A stretch of DNA of 64,000 nt from Artocarpus heterophyllus (GCA_025403435.1 JAJQZP010000418.1:276049-340048); one strand, 5' to 3'; positions 34,830 to 46,556 are shown, counted from the stretch's first letter. A program made the numbers and translations. Notes: generated by a model from the letters alone, not told the origin.

Positions 34830-37486
34830 CCCACTGCAGCGGCAACGACTTCTCACGCCTCTTGGAGAAGTCCAACTGAAGTTGCGCACAACTTCAGTTT
34901 CTCAATCGGATCCATCTTGGTGAGCATATCTCTGGATCCTTTTACCACCCACCTTGCCTTATACTGTTTGCTGCCAGCACTTTTATTTTTTACCCGGTAT
35001 ACCCTCTTGTTGTGCAAGGACTTTTTACCCTATGGTAACTTTGCTAGTTGCCATGTCCAATCCAACTCGTCCCTCATGGCTAACTCCCACTTGACCGAAT
35101 CTCCAGCCTCCACGGCTTTATCAAAGCTCTCTGGCTCACCTCTGTCGGTCAACAAGATGTAATGCAGAGTTGGGGAGTATCTCTGCGGTGGTCTGATTGT
35201 CCTGCTAGACCTCCTGACTGGTGTGGCAGGAGTCCTCTGGTTTTCTTCTGGAGCTATGTTTTCCTGGTCTTCAACCTCTGGATTTTGCACCTCCACTTCA
35301 GGCAGATCCTTCAATGGAATCTCCTCAGGCTTCTTATCTTCAGAACCTGAACCCCTGGAGTCCGTGCTGTCTCTGTCCTTGTACAGAACACCTTCGTTGA
35401 AGATCACATCCTTGCTCCTGATAATCTTTCGGCTTTGGTCATCCCAGAGACGATAACCAAACTCAAGTCCGCCATAGCCAACCAGAAAGCACTTCTTTGA
35501 CTTGGCATCCAGTTTACTTCTAGCAGTAGAATCAATATGTGCATAAGAAACACAACCAAACACTCTCAAGTAAGAGAGATCCACCTGTTTATGGCTCCAG
35601 ACTTCTTCCGGTAGCTTGAACTTCAGCGGTGTGGATGAACTTCTGTTTATCAGATGAGCGGCTGTGTTAATTGCCTCAGCCCAAAACATCTTTGGCAGCC
35701 CTGCATGTAACCTCATGCTCCTAACACGCTCGTTTAAAGTCCTGTTCATCCTCTCAGCTACCCCATTCTGTTGTGGTTTCCCTGGAATGGTCTTCCTCAT
35801 CTTTATCCCATTCTCAGCACAGTACCGCCTGAAATCTTCACCTAGGTACTCTCCCCCATTGTCAGACTGCAAGCACTTCACCTTCAAATCTGTCTCGTTC
35901 TCCACCATGGCTTTCCATCTCTTGAAAGCATCGAACACATCAGATTTGTTTTTTAGAAAGTAAACCCATACCTTCCTGCTTGAGTCATCAATGAACGTCA
36001 CATAGTAGTTTGCGCCACCAAGGGAAGTCACCGGCGCAGGCCCCCACACATCTGTGTGAACAAGCTCCAATCTCCTGGACTTAGGCTCTCTACCCATCTT
36101 TGAGAAACTCACTCTCTTCTGTTTACCAAAGATGCAGGCTTCACACAAACTGTGATCAACAGTTTTCAAACCCGGCAGTTTTCCTTTGCAGTGAAGCACC
36201 TTCATACCCTTTTCACTCATGTGACCAAGCCTATAATGCCATAGCTCGGTATTGGCAGCAGAATCAGCAACTGCTAGGGTATCTCTGCAACTAGAGTTCA
36301 TGTAGAGAGTTCCAGTCTTGCGTCCCCGAGCAATAACCATCGCTCCCTTAGTGACTTTCCAACCTCCACAATTGAAGGTCACTTTATGTCCTTCATCATC
36401 TAGTTGCCCCACTGAAATCAAGTTGCGCATTAGTTTAGGAACATGTCTCACCTTATGAATCTTCCATACCGACCCATTAGGCATTTTTAAACTGACATCT
36501 CCAATGCCAACTATATCCAAAGGTTCTCCATCAGCGAGATAAACCTTACCATGATTTCTAGCAACGTAGTTCTCCAGGACATGACGGTGTGCTGTGGTGT
36601 GGAATGATGCTCCTGAATCCATCACCCACGAATCAAAAGAACTGTCGACAGACAAGATTAAAGCATCATGTTGCTCTTCAGTGGCGGCGTTGGCTGCGTC
36701 ATTAGTCTTGTCTTCATTCTTCCTTGGAGCCCTGCAGTTCTTTTTCAAGTGGCCCGTCTTCCCACAGTTCCAACACTCCATGGTCCTTCCATTCCTTGAA
36801 TTGCTTCTCCCATTCCTCGACTTGCCTCTCCTGCCATTATCCCTGTTGGATTGCCTATCAAGTTTCCTGCCCCTATTATCAACATTAAGGGCCGAGTTCG
36901 ACGAAGAGGCTTCTCCTGAGTCCTTCCTGCGAACTTCTTCCGCCAGAATAGAATTTCTGACATCAACAAACTTTAATTTGGCATTCCCAAGCGAATTTGT
37001 AATGGCCACCCTCATGGGTTCCCAGCTATTCGGTAACGAGGCCAAAAGGATTAGAGCATTGATCTCATCTTCGAATTTAATCTCTACCGAGACCAATTGG
37101 TTTAGAACGGTGTTAAAACTGTTCAGGTGCTCTACCACCGAGGCACCTTCAGACATCTTTAAATTAAAGAGCTTCTTCATGAGATGTACCTTGTTATTGG
37201 CTGAGGGCTTCTCATACATCTCTGACAGAGCCTTCATCATCCCTGCTGTAGTGGTCTCCTTCGCAACATTGTGGGCAACATTCTTTGACAAAGTCAAACG
37301 GATCACACCGAGTACCTGTCTATCAAGGAGACTCCACTCCTCATCCTTCATGCCTTCAGGTTTACTACCCAAAGGCAAGTGCAGTTTCCTGCTGTACAGG
37401 TAGTCTTCTACTTGCATCCTCCAATAGGAAAAATCTGAACCATCAAATTTGGTAATCCCGGCTGCCATACCTTCTTCTCCAGTCAT
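34830..37486 (-). pseudogene. Copia gag-pol polyprotein, RT/RNase H deleted
   Basis: The main frame (37486-35030, 818 codons) holds a gag domain, CCHC knuckle CWNCGKTGHLKKNC (238-251), protease DSGA (Asp290) and integrase with zinc-binding region and triad D479, D542, E578. It then reaches the start of RT (WELAMRDELDWTWQLAKLP) and hits a stop. In another frame about 35010-34830 spells a few more RT residues (YKARWVVKG) and jumps directly to an RNase H tail (DMLTKMDPIEKLKLCATSVG). Hence one large deletion took out the RT active site and RNase H. Gag and integrase look intact and could still be translated. Confidence 0.9.
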
Positions 37487-37507
37487 CGTTCTTGATCAAA
37501 ACCTCCG

Positions 37508-37519
37508 CTCTGATACCAG
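37508..37519 (-). other. PBS of copia element
   Basis: GCTCTGATACCA on plus, i.e. TGGTATCAGAGC on minus, lies one base from the 5' LTR edge at 37521. Initiator methionine tRNA type. Confidence 0.9.
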
Positions 37520-37520
37520 T

Positions 37521-38274
37521 TGTTGGGGAATTAGGCGACTCCTAATTCCAAGGATCGCAAGAATGAACAATTGCAGAAAATAAATAGGAGAAAAGAAGAA
37601 AAAGAGACACCAAATTTTTATACAGGTTCGTCCAAAATTGAGACTACGTCCTGTTTCTGCCGCTTGCAGATTCCACTATGATGAAGGAGATTACAGATTA
37701 CAAGAGCAGTTTCTCACACACTCACAAATTGTGCTTACCAAAACTCTCTTCTATCTAACACCCAATGGGAATTTTTCTCTCTCAAGGATGAAGCTCTCAA
37801 GAATTTTGCCTCTCACAATTTTCACACACTTTTCACACACACAACCCTAGCCACCTTGTGTCTATTTATAACCAAAGGAGGAGAAAATAGCAACTAATGG
37901 GAAACCCTAGTGGTTTCCCGTTTTTGGGACCTTTGAATTCGACTTTGATTCAAAACACATCGCGCAGCACAGCGCGTCAGCGCCGCGGCGCTCGTTTCGA
38001 GCGCTGCGGCGCTCCCCTGCGGCGCCTAGGCGCCATCCTCACGATGCCTAGGCTTAAAGCCCTTGGCGCCTAGGCGCTTGCCACATTGCGCCTAGGCGCA
38101 ATTCACCTGGCGCCTAGGCGCTCTCCACATGGCGCCTAGGCGCCCTCATCCCAGTGCCGCGGCGCTCTTCTGCCAGAGCCGCGGCGCTTGCTCTCTGCCT
38201 TCGAGGACGCGATTTTCTCCCTTTTCCTTCCTTTTGCTGGGTTGTCTACTTGATTTGGCTCCATATCTGCAACA
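37521..38274 (-). repeat. 5' LTR of copia element
   Basis: 754 bp, nearly identical to 34018-34793 except for one missing palindrome unit near 38020 and a few substitutions. It starts TGTTGCAG (minus, at 38274) and ends CCCCAACA. Six GCCTAGGC-centred palindromes lie at 38018-38150. Confidence 0.93.
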
Positions 38275-39060
38275 GAATGCTGGGACTCGATTTTGTTCAT
38301 ACAGTTCAAACATTTGATTGCTTACTTCTGCAGGTAATTACCATGTATATAAAGAGCTGGTACCAGAGAGATTTTACTGAAGATTTTTCATCAGTTTAGA
38401 CACGACCATGCAACTGTAAGTGTTGTCGACTCAAAAATAAAAAATAAAAAGAAAAAGAAAAGGGGAAAAAAGAGAGAAACAGGAATTACAACTGCTAGGA
38501 CATACTCTTTTCCATTTTCTTGTCCTGAATGGTTAATAATTATTATCATTTAATTTGTTAGACCTATCAGCTATCACCACCACTTAGAAACACTTAATAA
38601 TTTGGTCAATGCAAAGGATGAGAATCGCATGTGAAGTATGGAAGAAAAGACCAAGCAATGCATCGTTTTTGTACAAAGATTATTACTGCTATAAAAGGTC
38701 AAGAATGACTCCAACTTCCAATTGGCGCGGGTGACATCAAACTCCTGCCACCAAACCTTCTCATACTTTGAGGAATTTGGAAGCAAGAAAAATGGCACCG
38801 GCAGCAATGTGATGAGGTTTAAATTGCAGGCAAAGAGATGTCCGAAGTCTGCATACCGCATTCAATATCAGAAGAATGACCAATAGTGGGTAGTACAAAG
38901 AAACTACGATCAGCATACCCATCATTGACAAAATTTCAGGCAACTTGAGCAAGGGCATTTTGAGCTACTTTGAACTTCTTTATTAACTCAACAAGGGGTT
39001 AATATGGATGCTGCACGTTGAGGTCAAATCGAAGAGTTGCAAGGACAACTTTCTCCAAGT
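38275..39060 (-). pseudogene. Cyclin-T pseudogene, cyclin-box exons, block A
   Basis: Reading on minus from about 39058: LLGEKVVLATLRFDLNVQHP, a TAA, then [14 protein letters not shown], a TGA in place of Trp, NFVNDG and a GT donor (about 38925). After a short intron come [20 protein letters not shown] and LASKFLK, then EKVWWQEFDVT. After another intron the exon encoding SNQMFELY.QNRVPAS runs into the copia insertion. These are the cyclin boxes of plant cyclin T. The two nonsense codons are shared with block C, so the gene was dead before the duplication. Confidence 0.82.
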
Positions 39061-40229
39061 AATATTAATTCTTTTTGTTGTTCATATACTTCCTGTCTGA
39101 TACATGCAAGCGCATGAATATATAAAATGGAAAACTAAAAAAAAAAAAAAAATAGCAGAGTGGGCAAAAATTATGTACAGATATGGGACAAGCAATATTA
39201 TCTTCTCTAGACAAGAAAAACAGCGCCGATAAGAAGAAGAAAATGACAGCAGGAAAAAGTGGTGACACAAACGTCAATCCTCGAGAAATGCTCTACTAGG
39301 TTGGTGCCATGCAAAAAAAAGGTCCGCATTTATTTGATAAACCGTATTAGTTGTATCGTGTTTTTGTTCATAAATGTGTGTGTATTTGATAAACGGTTTC
39401 AATTTTCTGTAGTCTATCACAGATTTTATTCAGTAAATACCATATAATGGTCAATAATATAGAATCTCATTGATCATGATGCGTCTAAAATATCAGTTGG
39501 TCTAGTACATGCATTGCCTTTGCACAAGCTCTAATAGCCCAGAAATGTTAAGAAGATATAAATTATGTTGTTTAATAATTCCCAGCGACTTACACAGGCA
39601 AAGACAAGGAAAAACCTGTATTTTCTTTTGTTTCAAGGGAGGGGAAAAGAGATGCTTAGTTGTCACAAACTTACATGGGGAAGGACAAAGAAAAAATTCC
39701 ATGTACTTTTTGGTAAAATAATGGGCAATTTAGAAATTTTATAAAGATTTTAAAGTTTTTATATTGTACCATGCTTGTTCCTCTTAGATATTTTTAAACC
39801 CAAAAATATAAACTTTCTACACCAATGAAACCATAACACCACGACTTTCGCAACTTAAATTAAAATATATCAGTAGACTTACCTCATGCAAATGCTCCTG
39901 AAAACAATTTATCTCATTGGCCAGCTTAGGGCCAAAACCAACTTCAGAAATTCCTAATTCTGTTTTCTGAAGATTTGTGTCTCTGTAGAAGCCCCTTTTT
40001 TATATAATACTTCATTAATAAAAAACAGGGTTTAGACCAGCTTTGCCTCGGTCTCCGGTCTCGCTTGTGTCCTCTTAAACTTTCAAAAAAAAAGTTTAAA
40101 GACCGCATTGCAAAAAAGTCTAAAATTTGAGAGCAAATGTGCCAAAAACCCTAAAAACTTTTAATAAGATCTAAAACAAGCAATAAAAAGCCCTCATGTG
40201 CTACATGCAAAACGCAAATTATTACCATA
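39061..40229. other. Non-coding tail of block A
   Basis: 39061-39800 is shared with block C (54066-54428 and 55327-55750). It includes the empty site for the block C solo LTR at 39425-39436 (TTATTCAGTAAA). 39801-40229 is AT-rich with nothing recognised. Confidence 0.6.
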
Positions 40230-40345
40230 TAGCTAGGGCGGAGAATACCACCACTATTTAGTGGGTTTAGTGTGACTCGAACACTCAACCTATGGTTAGG
40301 GTAGAAGAACTTACAACCAACTAGACTGCCCTCACTTATCTGGAT
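40230..40345 (-). repeat. tRNA-derived SINE head, copy 1
   Basis: On minus it has an A-box-like segment (CAGTCTAGTTGGTTGTAAG) and, about 30 bases on, a B-box-like GTGTTCGAGTC, the internal RNA polymerase III promoter arrangement of tRNA-derived plant SINEs. It lacks a tRNA fold and a 3' CCA context, so it is not a tRNA gene. A second copy is at 55905-55998. Confidence 0.65.
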
Positions 40346-41317
40346 TTATTATTTTTATACCATATGTTTTTTAATATAACATTGTTTCGGTACCATGTTG
40401 TTAGAAATATTAAAGATGCACCACGTATTTTTTAAAAAACGTTTGTTTCGGTACCATGTTGTTAGAAATATTAAAGATGCACCACTTATTTTTTAAAAAA
40501 CATCACTTAGACATCTTGAACTTATTTTTTGAGCCACGAAATGTCGAATCTACCTTTTGAATTGATAATTTCAAATCAATTATTTAAAAAAATACACAAA
40601 AAGTTCTAGAAAAAGTTAAAATTTTAAAGGAAATTTAATTTATCGACTCAAAAAAGTTAGGACATAAATTATTTATCGGCAAATAAAATAGCATTAAATA
40701 TATGAACAAATAAATTATAGAGAAATTATTAGTCTCTTTCAAAATATTCAGCTTTCTCCTCGTATTGAAGACATCATCGTATACCGCTTGCTTAACAATA
40801 TGTCGATTGCATTCCTTTCCTACTCGTACTCATGGATAATGTAAAGTTATGTTATTGTCTTTTTTGCCTGATATTATGTAGGGTTAAATCCCAATAATTT
40901 TGTCCATAGTTTACTAGGTTAATTATACTAACGCCCTCTAATTTTAAGGGTCATTTCTAATTTGTCCTTGAACCTTAAAAACTCTCACTCTATCTTTTGA
41001 ATTTTAATTTAATCCCACTTAACCCCTCTTTGGGATTTTTGTTAAACACATAAAAATTGGTAAAGGTAATGTGATTATGCAGTCTCTATATTGTAATTTT
41101 TGTTAAAAACAAATCGAAAAAAACCATGTGACCACTTTTTTAAGTTCCCATTTTTTAGGCAATATCTCTATTTCTTTATTTAAAAGAGCTCTACAGAATA
41201 TTTATATAATTATGTCAAAATAATTTCGAAATAACTCGCTAACCGTGAAAGGTTTAGCTGGTAGACATGCTAAATACTTATTTTTATTTTTATTATTATT
41301 CTGTATCTTTTACCTTA
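40346..41317. repeat. Partial duplicate block B, left part
   Basis: Homologous to about 30290-31460 and then to 33230-33410 of block A (spacer, MITE left arm and the intron before F-box/PP2 exon 2). It lacks exon 1 and the kinase. It is interrupted by the CACTA element at 41318 and resumes at 46557. A short stretch near 40370-40500 is itself duplicated (GGTACCATGTTGTTAGAAAT twice). Confidence 0.75.
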
Positions 41318-41884
41318 CTACTAAAAAATCTCCAATCAATGACAGTTTTTGACCGCCATTAAAAGTATTAGATGGCGGTCAAAAAGCACCATTGATCGAG
41401 GTGCCATTAAAAATCATCGGATAATAGATGGCGACCAAAATTACATGCTTTAAATGGCAGTCGATCAACACCCGCCATCTAATGTTTTACTCTTCTTTTT
41501 GTTTTATATGGCGCAACCGACATGTAATGTGTTTTTTTTTTCATTCTTTTTTTAAAAAAATATTTGAAATAAATATAATTGCAAATATATAAATATATTT
41601 TTTATTACAAAAAAAATAAATATATATTTTTTATGAATTCCATAAATTCATGCACACATGTAATAACTTTTACACATGGAAGATAGATATATTTTGCTAC
41701 TTATAAGTCATTGACAATACATGATAGCTCAAAATATTATAAATTAACGTTTAAAATAATTAACTAAATCACATAAAAAAAAGTTATCTAAATCGAAATA
41801 TATTCTTTAAAATTAAATATATCCATGATGTTCACTAAATTAAATACATGTGGTAGGCCTTAAAAACCATAGCCTAAAGAAAAG

Positions 41885-42615
41885 GAGTTAGACTATCCGC
41901 CCATTCGCTTCGAATTTCATCGATCTCTTCTTTTGTGTAAGTTTGCTTCTTGAAAAACTACAAACAAAAAAAAGATAATAATTCCTTAAACTCATATTTT
42001 TTCTAACTCTAAACTAAATTTGACATAATAAGATTATGCACTTACCCCTTCATCCATCACATATATAGCACCAAAAACAGAATCAATGAGCTCTTTCATA
42101 TAACGCATTATATAGTATCCGCATTCTGTATTTGATGGTTGACGAGGGCACTATTTACAAACAAAATATGTTATCACTTGACGTATGAAAATTTAATATA
42201 TAGCTTAATACTTATTGATGATATATAAATTAACTTACCTGAACACGAATCCAATGTGGTTTCTTTAAACTAGGCACTCTTTTAAGAATATCGTTGAACA
42301 TGGAAAGAGCTCTATATTCATAGAAATAGAAAATCGATTAAAGAAATTATCATGATAAAATATATACAAATAGTCATGATTTGACACAAGTTTATTAAGA
42401 ATTTAGAAAACTTACTCTAACATTAGCTCCTTTAACTCCTCACACATGTTTCCACGAAGTGGATCCATATAGTAAATTGTGTCCATATATGGTGCAACGA
42501 TGCATAAAGCCAATAATTGTGTCCAGAACATAGTTACAAGGCTTATTGCATTAACACACAAGTGCTGTGTATTATTATATAGATTAAGACACATCAACAC
42601 ACAAGTCGCTAGCAA
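41885..42615 (-). pseudogene. C48 (Ulp1-like) peptidase remnant of CACTA element
   Basis: Three minus-strand segments, separated by intron-like gaps, fit the C-terminal half of the SUMO-protease-like domain carried by many CACTA elements. They are LLALCIVAPYMDTIYYMDPL (42540-42450), PSNTECGYYIMRYMKELIDS containing the catalytic-type Cys-Gly (about 42150-42080), and YTKEEIDEIRSEWADSLTPF with a stop (about 41940-41885). The expected His before Trp in the first segment is not present. Function is doubtful. Confidence 0.65.
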
Positions 42616-42887
42616 TTTGGGCCAACTTTAGCTAAATTGGAGCTCACGAGGCCATTATTACAACAAATGAACTAAACAACACATGATTTGAAATCTTAAA
42701 TTTGAAAAATCACCTGCCAAAATAATGTTTCTTGATGATATAAGCACTAAGTAGCCCGGTCAGCATGAAAAAAGTGAGAAGTTATACCAAGAAAGAACAA
42801 TGTACACAATGACAACTAAACATATAGAACGAGAAAGAGACTCAGATTTACGAACACTCCCAACAAAGTATTTGCGAGAAACAAATA

Positions 42888-43092
42888 TAGGAAATTTCTG
42901 ATAAACTGAAAAGCAACTTGGCAATTAAGATGTGTAAGGTCAAAATTCTGTATTGCATTGAAAAGCACTACAGATGTGGCATTATTAACAAAAATAAGAA
43001 ATTCTCGATAAACTGAAAAGCAACTTGGGAATGAAGATGTGTAAGGTCAAAATTCTGTATTGCATTGAAAAGCACTACAGATGTGGCATCAT
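42888..43092. repeat. Tandem duplication of about 105 bp in CACTA interior
   Basis: Two adjacent copies share GATAAACTGAAAAGCAACTT and the following 80 bases with few mismatches. No coding role seen. The surrounding 42620-44540 is AT-rich without recognisable coding sequence. Confidence 0.8.
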
Positions 43093-44544
43093 TGACAGCA
43101 CCCTCTTCAAAAACAATAGTACTGTAGAGTAAAGGTCAAAATTCTGGATTGCATTTATGATAACAATATTATTTGAAAAACCAAACAAACAAACACAAAA
43201 ATACAGTATATGTCATATGTGGATGCAGCAAGTTTTGATATTATGTCGACAAACACAGCCAAATAAAAGCACTTTTTTGCTTTTGATATTATGTTTGGAT
43301 TAATTTTGGCTTTGCCCTTTTTTTGAATAAGAAAAAAATTTTAATGATAACAAAGGGGAACGTTGTATTCGAAAAGAGAGACAGAGTAAAAGCAGGATGC
43401 CAATATATATTTTTTCCTTACCATGTACGAGGGTCATGCAAAGAAAAGAGTTCGATGTGATTGTCAAACACAGGACAAGGAGAAAAAGACGCAACGTAAA
43501 AAGCAAAACATTGGACAAACAAAAGCATATATATAGCACTTGGACACTCTCAAACAACAACAGGGTAATCAATAATGCAAGTTAAACGCGATTATAATAC
43601 TGTAGTTGTTTTAATCACAAATGCACGTTAACTAAATCCCATCCCCTCAATAAATCAGAAAACGAAAATATATTGAAGCCTTTAACTAAAGAAATCCATA
43701 AAGCAATCAAAAAATTAATGCTATCCCAAACGTCACTAAATCACACCAAAACCATTTTCAACATTCACCAACAAAGTACATCTAAACTTTTCCATGAATA
43801 ATTATGCTAATTGCAAAAAAAAAAGTCCACCTTTTTTTAAGAAGACGCCACTAGATTGCTTGCAATAAAACTCCACCAACACTTTTACCAGATTCAATGA
43901 ATCAACTCCAATAAGACGACTTCCCTCAAACCTCGCCGCCTTCCTCTTCCACTCGCTCTCAGCCTAGTTCCAGGTTTCTTTTAATTTACCCCAAAATTTC
44001 ACTTCTTTTCTTAAGGGGATGAAAAGGAGGAGATAGATGGGCTTTAGGGTTTGAGGAGATCGTGAAAACTTCCAGCAGTTTCCTTTTTGATTAACATAAT
44101 CCTGCGATTTTCTTTTTTTTATTATTTTTTTTCTTTTGCTCTGCCCATGAGTTTTTATCGCCAGAAAGTTCTGAAGGAGAACTTTTCAAATAAAAAAATA
44201 TTTAATACTTTTCATACATTATAAATATGCTTTAAAGCTTATTTCATTTTTTTTTTGAGAAAGTATATTTCATTTTTTTAGAACGTATATTTCAAAAACT
44301 AAAAAAAAAACAAATAAATATAGATACAACTAAAGGCCTTTTTGAAGTGGTAAAATAAGGAAAAAAATTCATTTTTTTGAAATAACCAAAAATAAAAAAA
44401 AAACAAAAAAATATTTTCCTTAACACAAGTTTATAAAACTAAAATGAAAATATGGTACAAGCTTTAATATAGATAGAATAAAATTAAGATGTTTGACTAT
44501 TCTAAAACTAAAATCATAAAAAGTTTCCTAGCTAAAAAGGTTTC

Positions 44545-45366
44545 CTAAATAGGTATTGTTGGCTCTGTATGGTTTATCCAAGTTCCTTCACAATCATCAC
44601 GCAAATAAGAATCTATGGAATCATCTTTGTTATCGATTTCTTCTATAGAAGACAAACCCACACTGAGACGACGATGATCTATTATATTGTCATATTCATC
44701 ATCATCTTTAGATGTTTGATTAAAGACTTGTTGTGGTAAAGGGATAATAATTGACCATCTTACATCTTTCGGATCTTGAATATAGAAAACTGGATTTGCT
44801 TGAGAACCCAAAATGAAAGAGTCGGATTTGTGACCTTTTATACTTAAATCGACTAAGGTAATTCCATCTTTATCTATCTTTACACCTTGGTTATTTTCGA
44901 CCCAATCACATTTGAACACTGCGATATGAAAAGTATGGTAATCAAGTTCCCATATTTCCTGGATTACTCCATAATCTAACACGTCACCATATACAGGGTT
45001 TTGGTCCTTCACGCTTGAGAATTGAGTTGTTTTTGCAACTATACTGACACCACTATTTTGCATAGAGCGTACATCTAGTGCTTTCATGTTAAAACGACAC
45101 CCTTTTATGACATATGTTTTGTGTTTAATAACATTCATGCTAGGTGTGTGTGCTATCCACTTCAATGAATTTGATACCTTATGTTGATTTTGAGATAATT
45201 GATTTTCAATTTTATCACGTAACCAGTAAATGAAGGTACAATGATGCTCATCATGTACCCACTTTTGACGTTTTGTAGGATTGTTATCTTGCAGCCATGT
45301 CATATGTTCCCTAAAAAGAAAAGATGGACATAAACTCATGTTAAAGGCTTTCATGAAATTATTCAA
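44545..45366 (-). CDS. CACTA-associated DUF4216-type protein
   Basis: A 273-residue open frame. The part from about residue 65 to 215 (LKWIAHTPSMNVIKHKTYVI, MQNSGVSIVAKT, NPVYGDVLDYGVIQEIWELD, FKCDWVENNQGVKI, DSFILGSQANPVFYIQDPKD) matches the pattern of the DUF4216 region that follows the transposase domain in plant TNP2-like proteins. The preceding transposase domain is missing. The N-terminal methionine may be internal to a longer ancestral exon. It could be expressed but has no known independent function. Confidence 0.75.
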   Translation of the reverse strand: MNNFMKAFNMSLCPSFLFREHMTWLQDNNPTKRQKWVHDEHHCTFIYWLRDKIENQLSQNQHKVSNSLKWIAHTPSMNVIKHKTYVIKGCRFNMKALDVRSMQNSGVSIVAKTTQFSSVKDQNPVYGDVLDYGVIQEIWELDYHTFHIAVFKCDWVENNQGVKIDKDGITLVDLSIKGHKSDSFILGSQANPVFYIQDPKDVRWSIIIPLPQQVFNQTSKDDDEYDNIIDHRRLSVGLSSIEEIDNKDDSIDSYLRDDCEGTWINHTEPTIPI

Positions 45367-46159
45367 TCATAGTTATGTTAATATAAAAAAAAAAAAAAGA
45401 AAAGAAAAAAAGCTACTTACTCTATTTAAATGGTGCTCGAATTTATTGATAATCACTTGAACACCCAAAATAATCTTCTCAATAATAACTTAAAACTCTA
45501 TTAAAAAAACTTAAAACTCATGATACAAAAACAATACAAATTCTAAAATTCCAAAGTCTAGATAAATTGTTATAAGTAATATTCTCTTACAATAATAATA
45601 ATAATAAACCTCATATGTCAAAAGTACATCAAATTATTTTACAAGTAAAAAAATGTAATTCTATTAACATTGTTCAAACATTACCAAATACTTTTTTTCA
45701 ATGGAAAAATTGCTTAAGACTTACAATATTTAGACTTGAAGTATACAGTAGAGCACAGCTCGCTTTCACACGGTTATCTACAAAAATAATAATAAAATAA
45801 GAATCATTAAACAATAAGTTACCAAACACCTTTTGCAATTGAAAAATTGCCTAAGACTTGCAATAGGTAAACTTGATGAATATAATACACAACTTGCGCC
45901 TTTCATGTTATCTACATAAATAAAATAAAATACGAGTCAATAAACAATAAGACATTTATGGGTTAGGGGGAAAAGAATTACATTGATAAAATAAATTCTA
46001 AAATAGCTCCAAATTTTTAATCATAATAATTCTTAAAAGTGAGTAATCATATATATAGACACACTTATTAGGCTAGCAATTCTAATCCAAATAAGCTTCA
46101 ACTAAAAGTCCTAATCAAACTCAAACTAAAATAAAAATCAAATATATGATTAATTTTGT

Positions 46160-46530
46160 GGTGACTTTATATGGCAGTCAATTAGGAACCGCATTAAAGC
46201 TTTTCCGACTTTACATGGCGGTCGATTAAAAAGAGCCATTAAACATATTTTTTGGTGCCAAGCTCTACTTTACATGGCGGTCAATTAAAAAGCACCATTA
46301 AACCTATTTTTTTTGGCGCCAAGCTCTACTTTACATGGCAGTTGATTAAAAAGCGCCATTAAACCTATTTTTTTGGCGCCAAGCTCCACTTTAGATGGCA
46401 GTTGATTAGAAAGCGCCATTAAACTTTTTTTTTTTGGTTTTACACAGCAGTCATTTTTCCAACCGCCATGAAATATCCCCATATCACCAAAGATGGAGTT
46501 TTTTTTTTTTTCAAACGCCATCTTTAAAGT
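46160..46530. repeat. Subterminal repeats of CACTA element, right end
   Basis: Four consecutive copies of a roughly 60-bp unit with TTTACATGGCGGTCAATTAA, AGC(A/G)CCATTAAACCTATTTT and GGCGCCAAGCTC, then diverged copies. Such subterminal arrays are the transposase-binding regions of CACTA elements. Inverted counterparts (GGCGGTCAAAAAGCACCATT) lie at 41350-41480. Confidence 0.8.
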
Positions 46531-46556
46531 GCATGCTATTTACTATCTTGTAGTAG

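Larger units (their letters stand above)
34018..38274 (-). mobile_element. Ty1/copia element with internal RT deletion, inserted in cyclin-T pseudogene
   Basis: A 4.26 kb minus-strand element with LTRs 37521-38274 (5') and 34018-34793 (3'), an initiator-Met PBS and a PPT-like AAGTGGGAGA before the 3' LTR. The flanks GGATG (34013-34017) and GAATG (38275-38279) are target duplications with one mismatch. The empty site is preserved in block C at about 53272-53285 (CCGGATGCTGGG). The polyprotein lacks most of RT and RNase H, so the copy is non-autonomous. The style of integrase and CCHC is like the Tnt1/Tork group. Confidence 0.93.
27545..39960. repeat. Segmental duplication, block A (full copy, with copia insertion)
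   Basis: Collinear with block C at 46727-55790. Order in both: copia RT remnant (minus), kinase (minus), AT-rich spacer with MITEs, F-box/PP2 exons 1-2 (plus), cyclin-T pseudogene (minus). Once the 4.26 kb copia element here and the 0.9 kb solo LTR in block C are removed, both come to about 8.1 kb. Coding parts differ by a few per cent by eye. Partial copies of the spacer plus F-box exon 2 follow each full block (40346-46712 without the CACTA insertion, and 55840-56642). Confidence 0.9.
41318..46556 (-). mobile_element. CACTA (En/Spm-like) DNA transposon
   Basis: A 5.24 kb insertion with ends CTACTAAAAAATC and, inverted, CTACTACAAGATAG, flanked by the 3-bp target duplication TTA (41315-41317 and 46557-46559). 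These resemble CACTACAAGAAA-type termini but lack a perfect CACTA. Subterminal repeats containing TGGCGGTC and its complement are dense at both ends (41345-41480 and 46165-46470). Inside, on minus, lie a TNP2-associated DUF4216-type domain and a C48-peptidase remnant, both common in plant CACTA elements. No full TNP2 transposase is seen, so it looks non-autonomous. It sits in the intron of the block B F-box/PP2 fragment. Confidence 0.85.

Noticed and set aside
36594..37403. 269-codon plus-strand frame
   Set aside because: Antisense shadow of the copia gag/protease region, which has clear domain motifs on minus.
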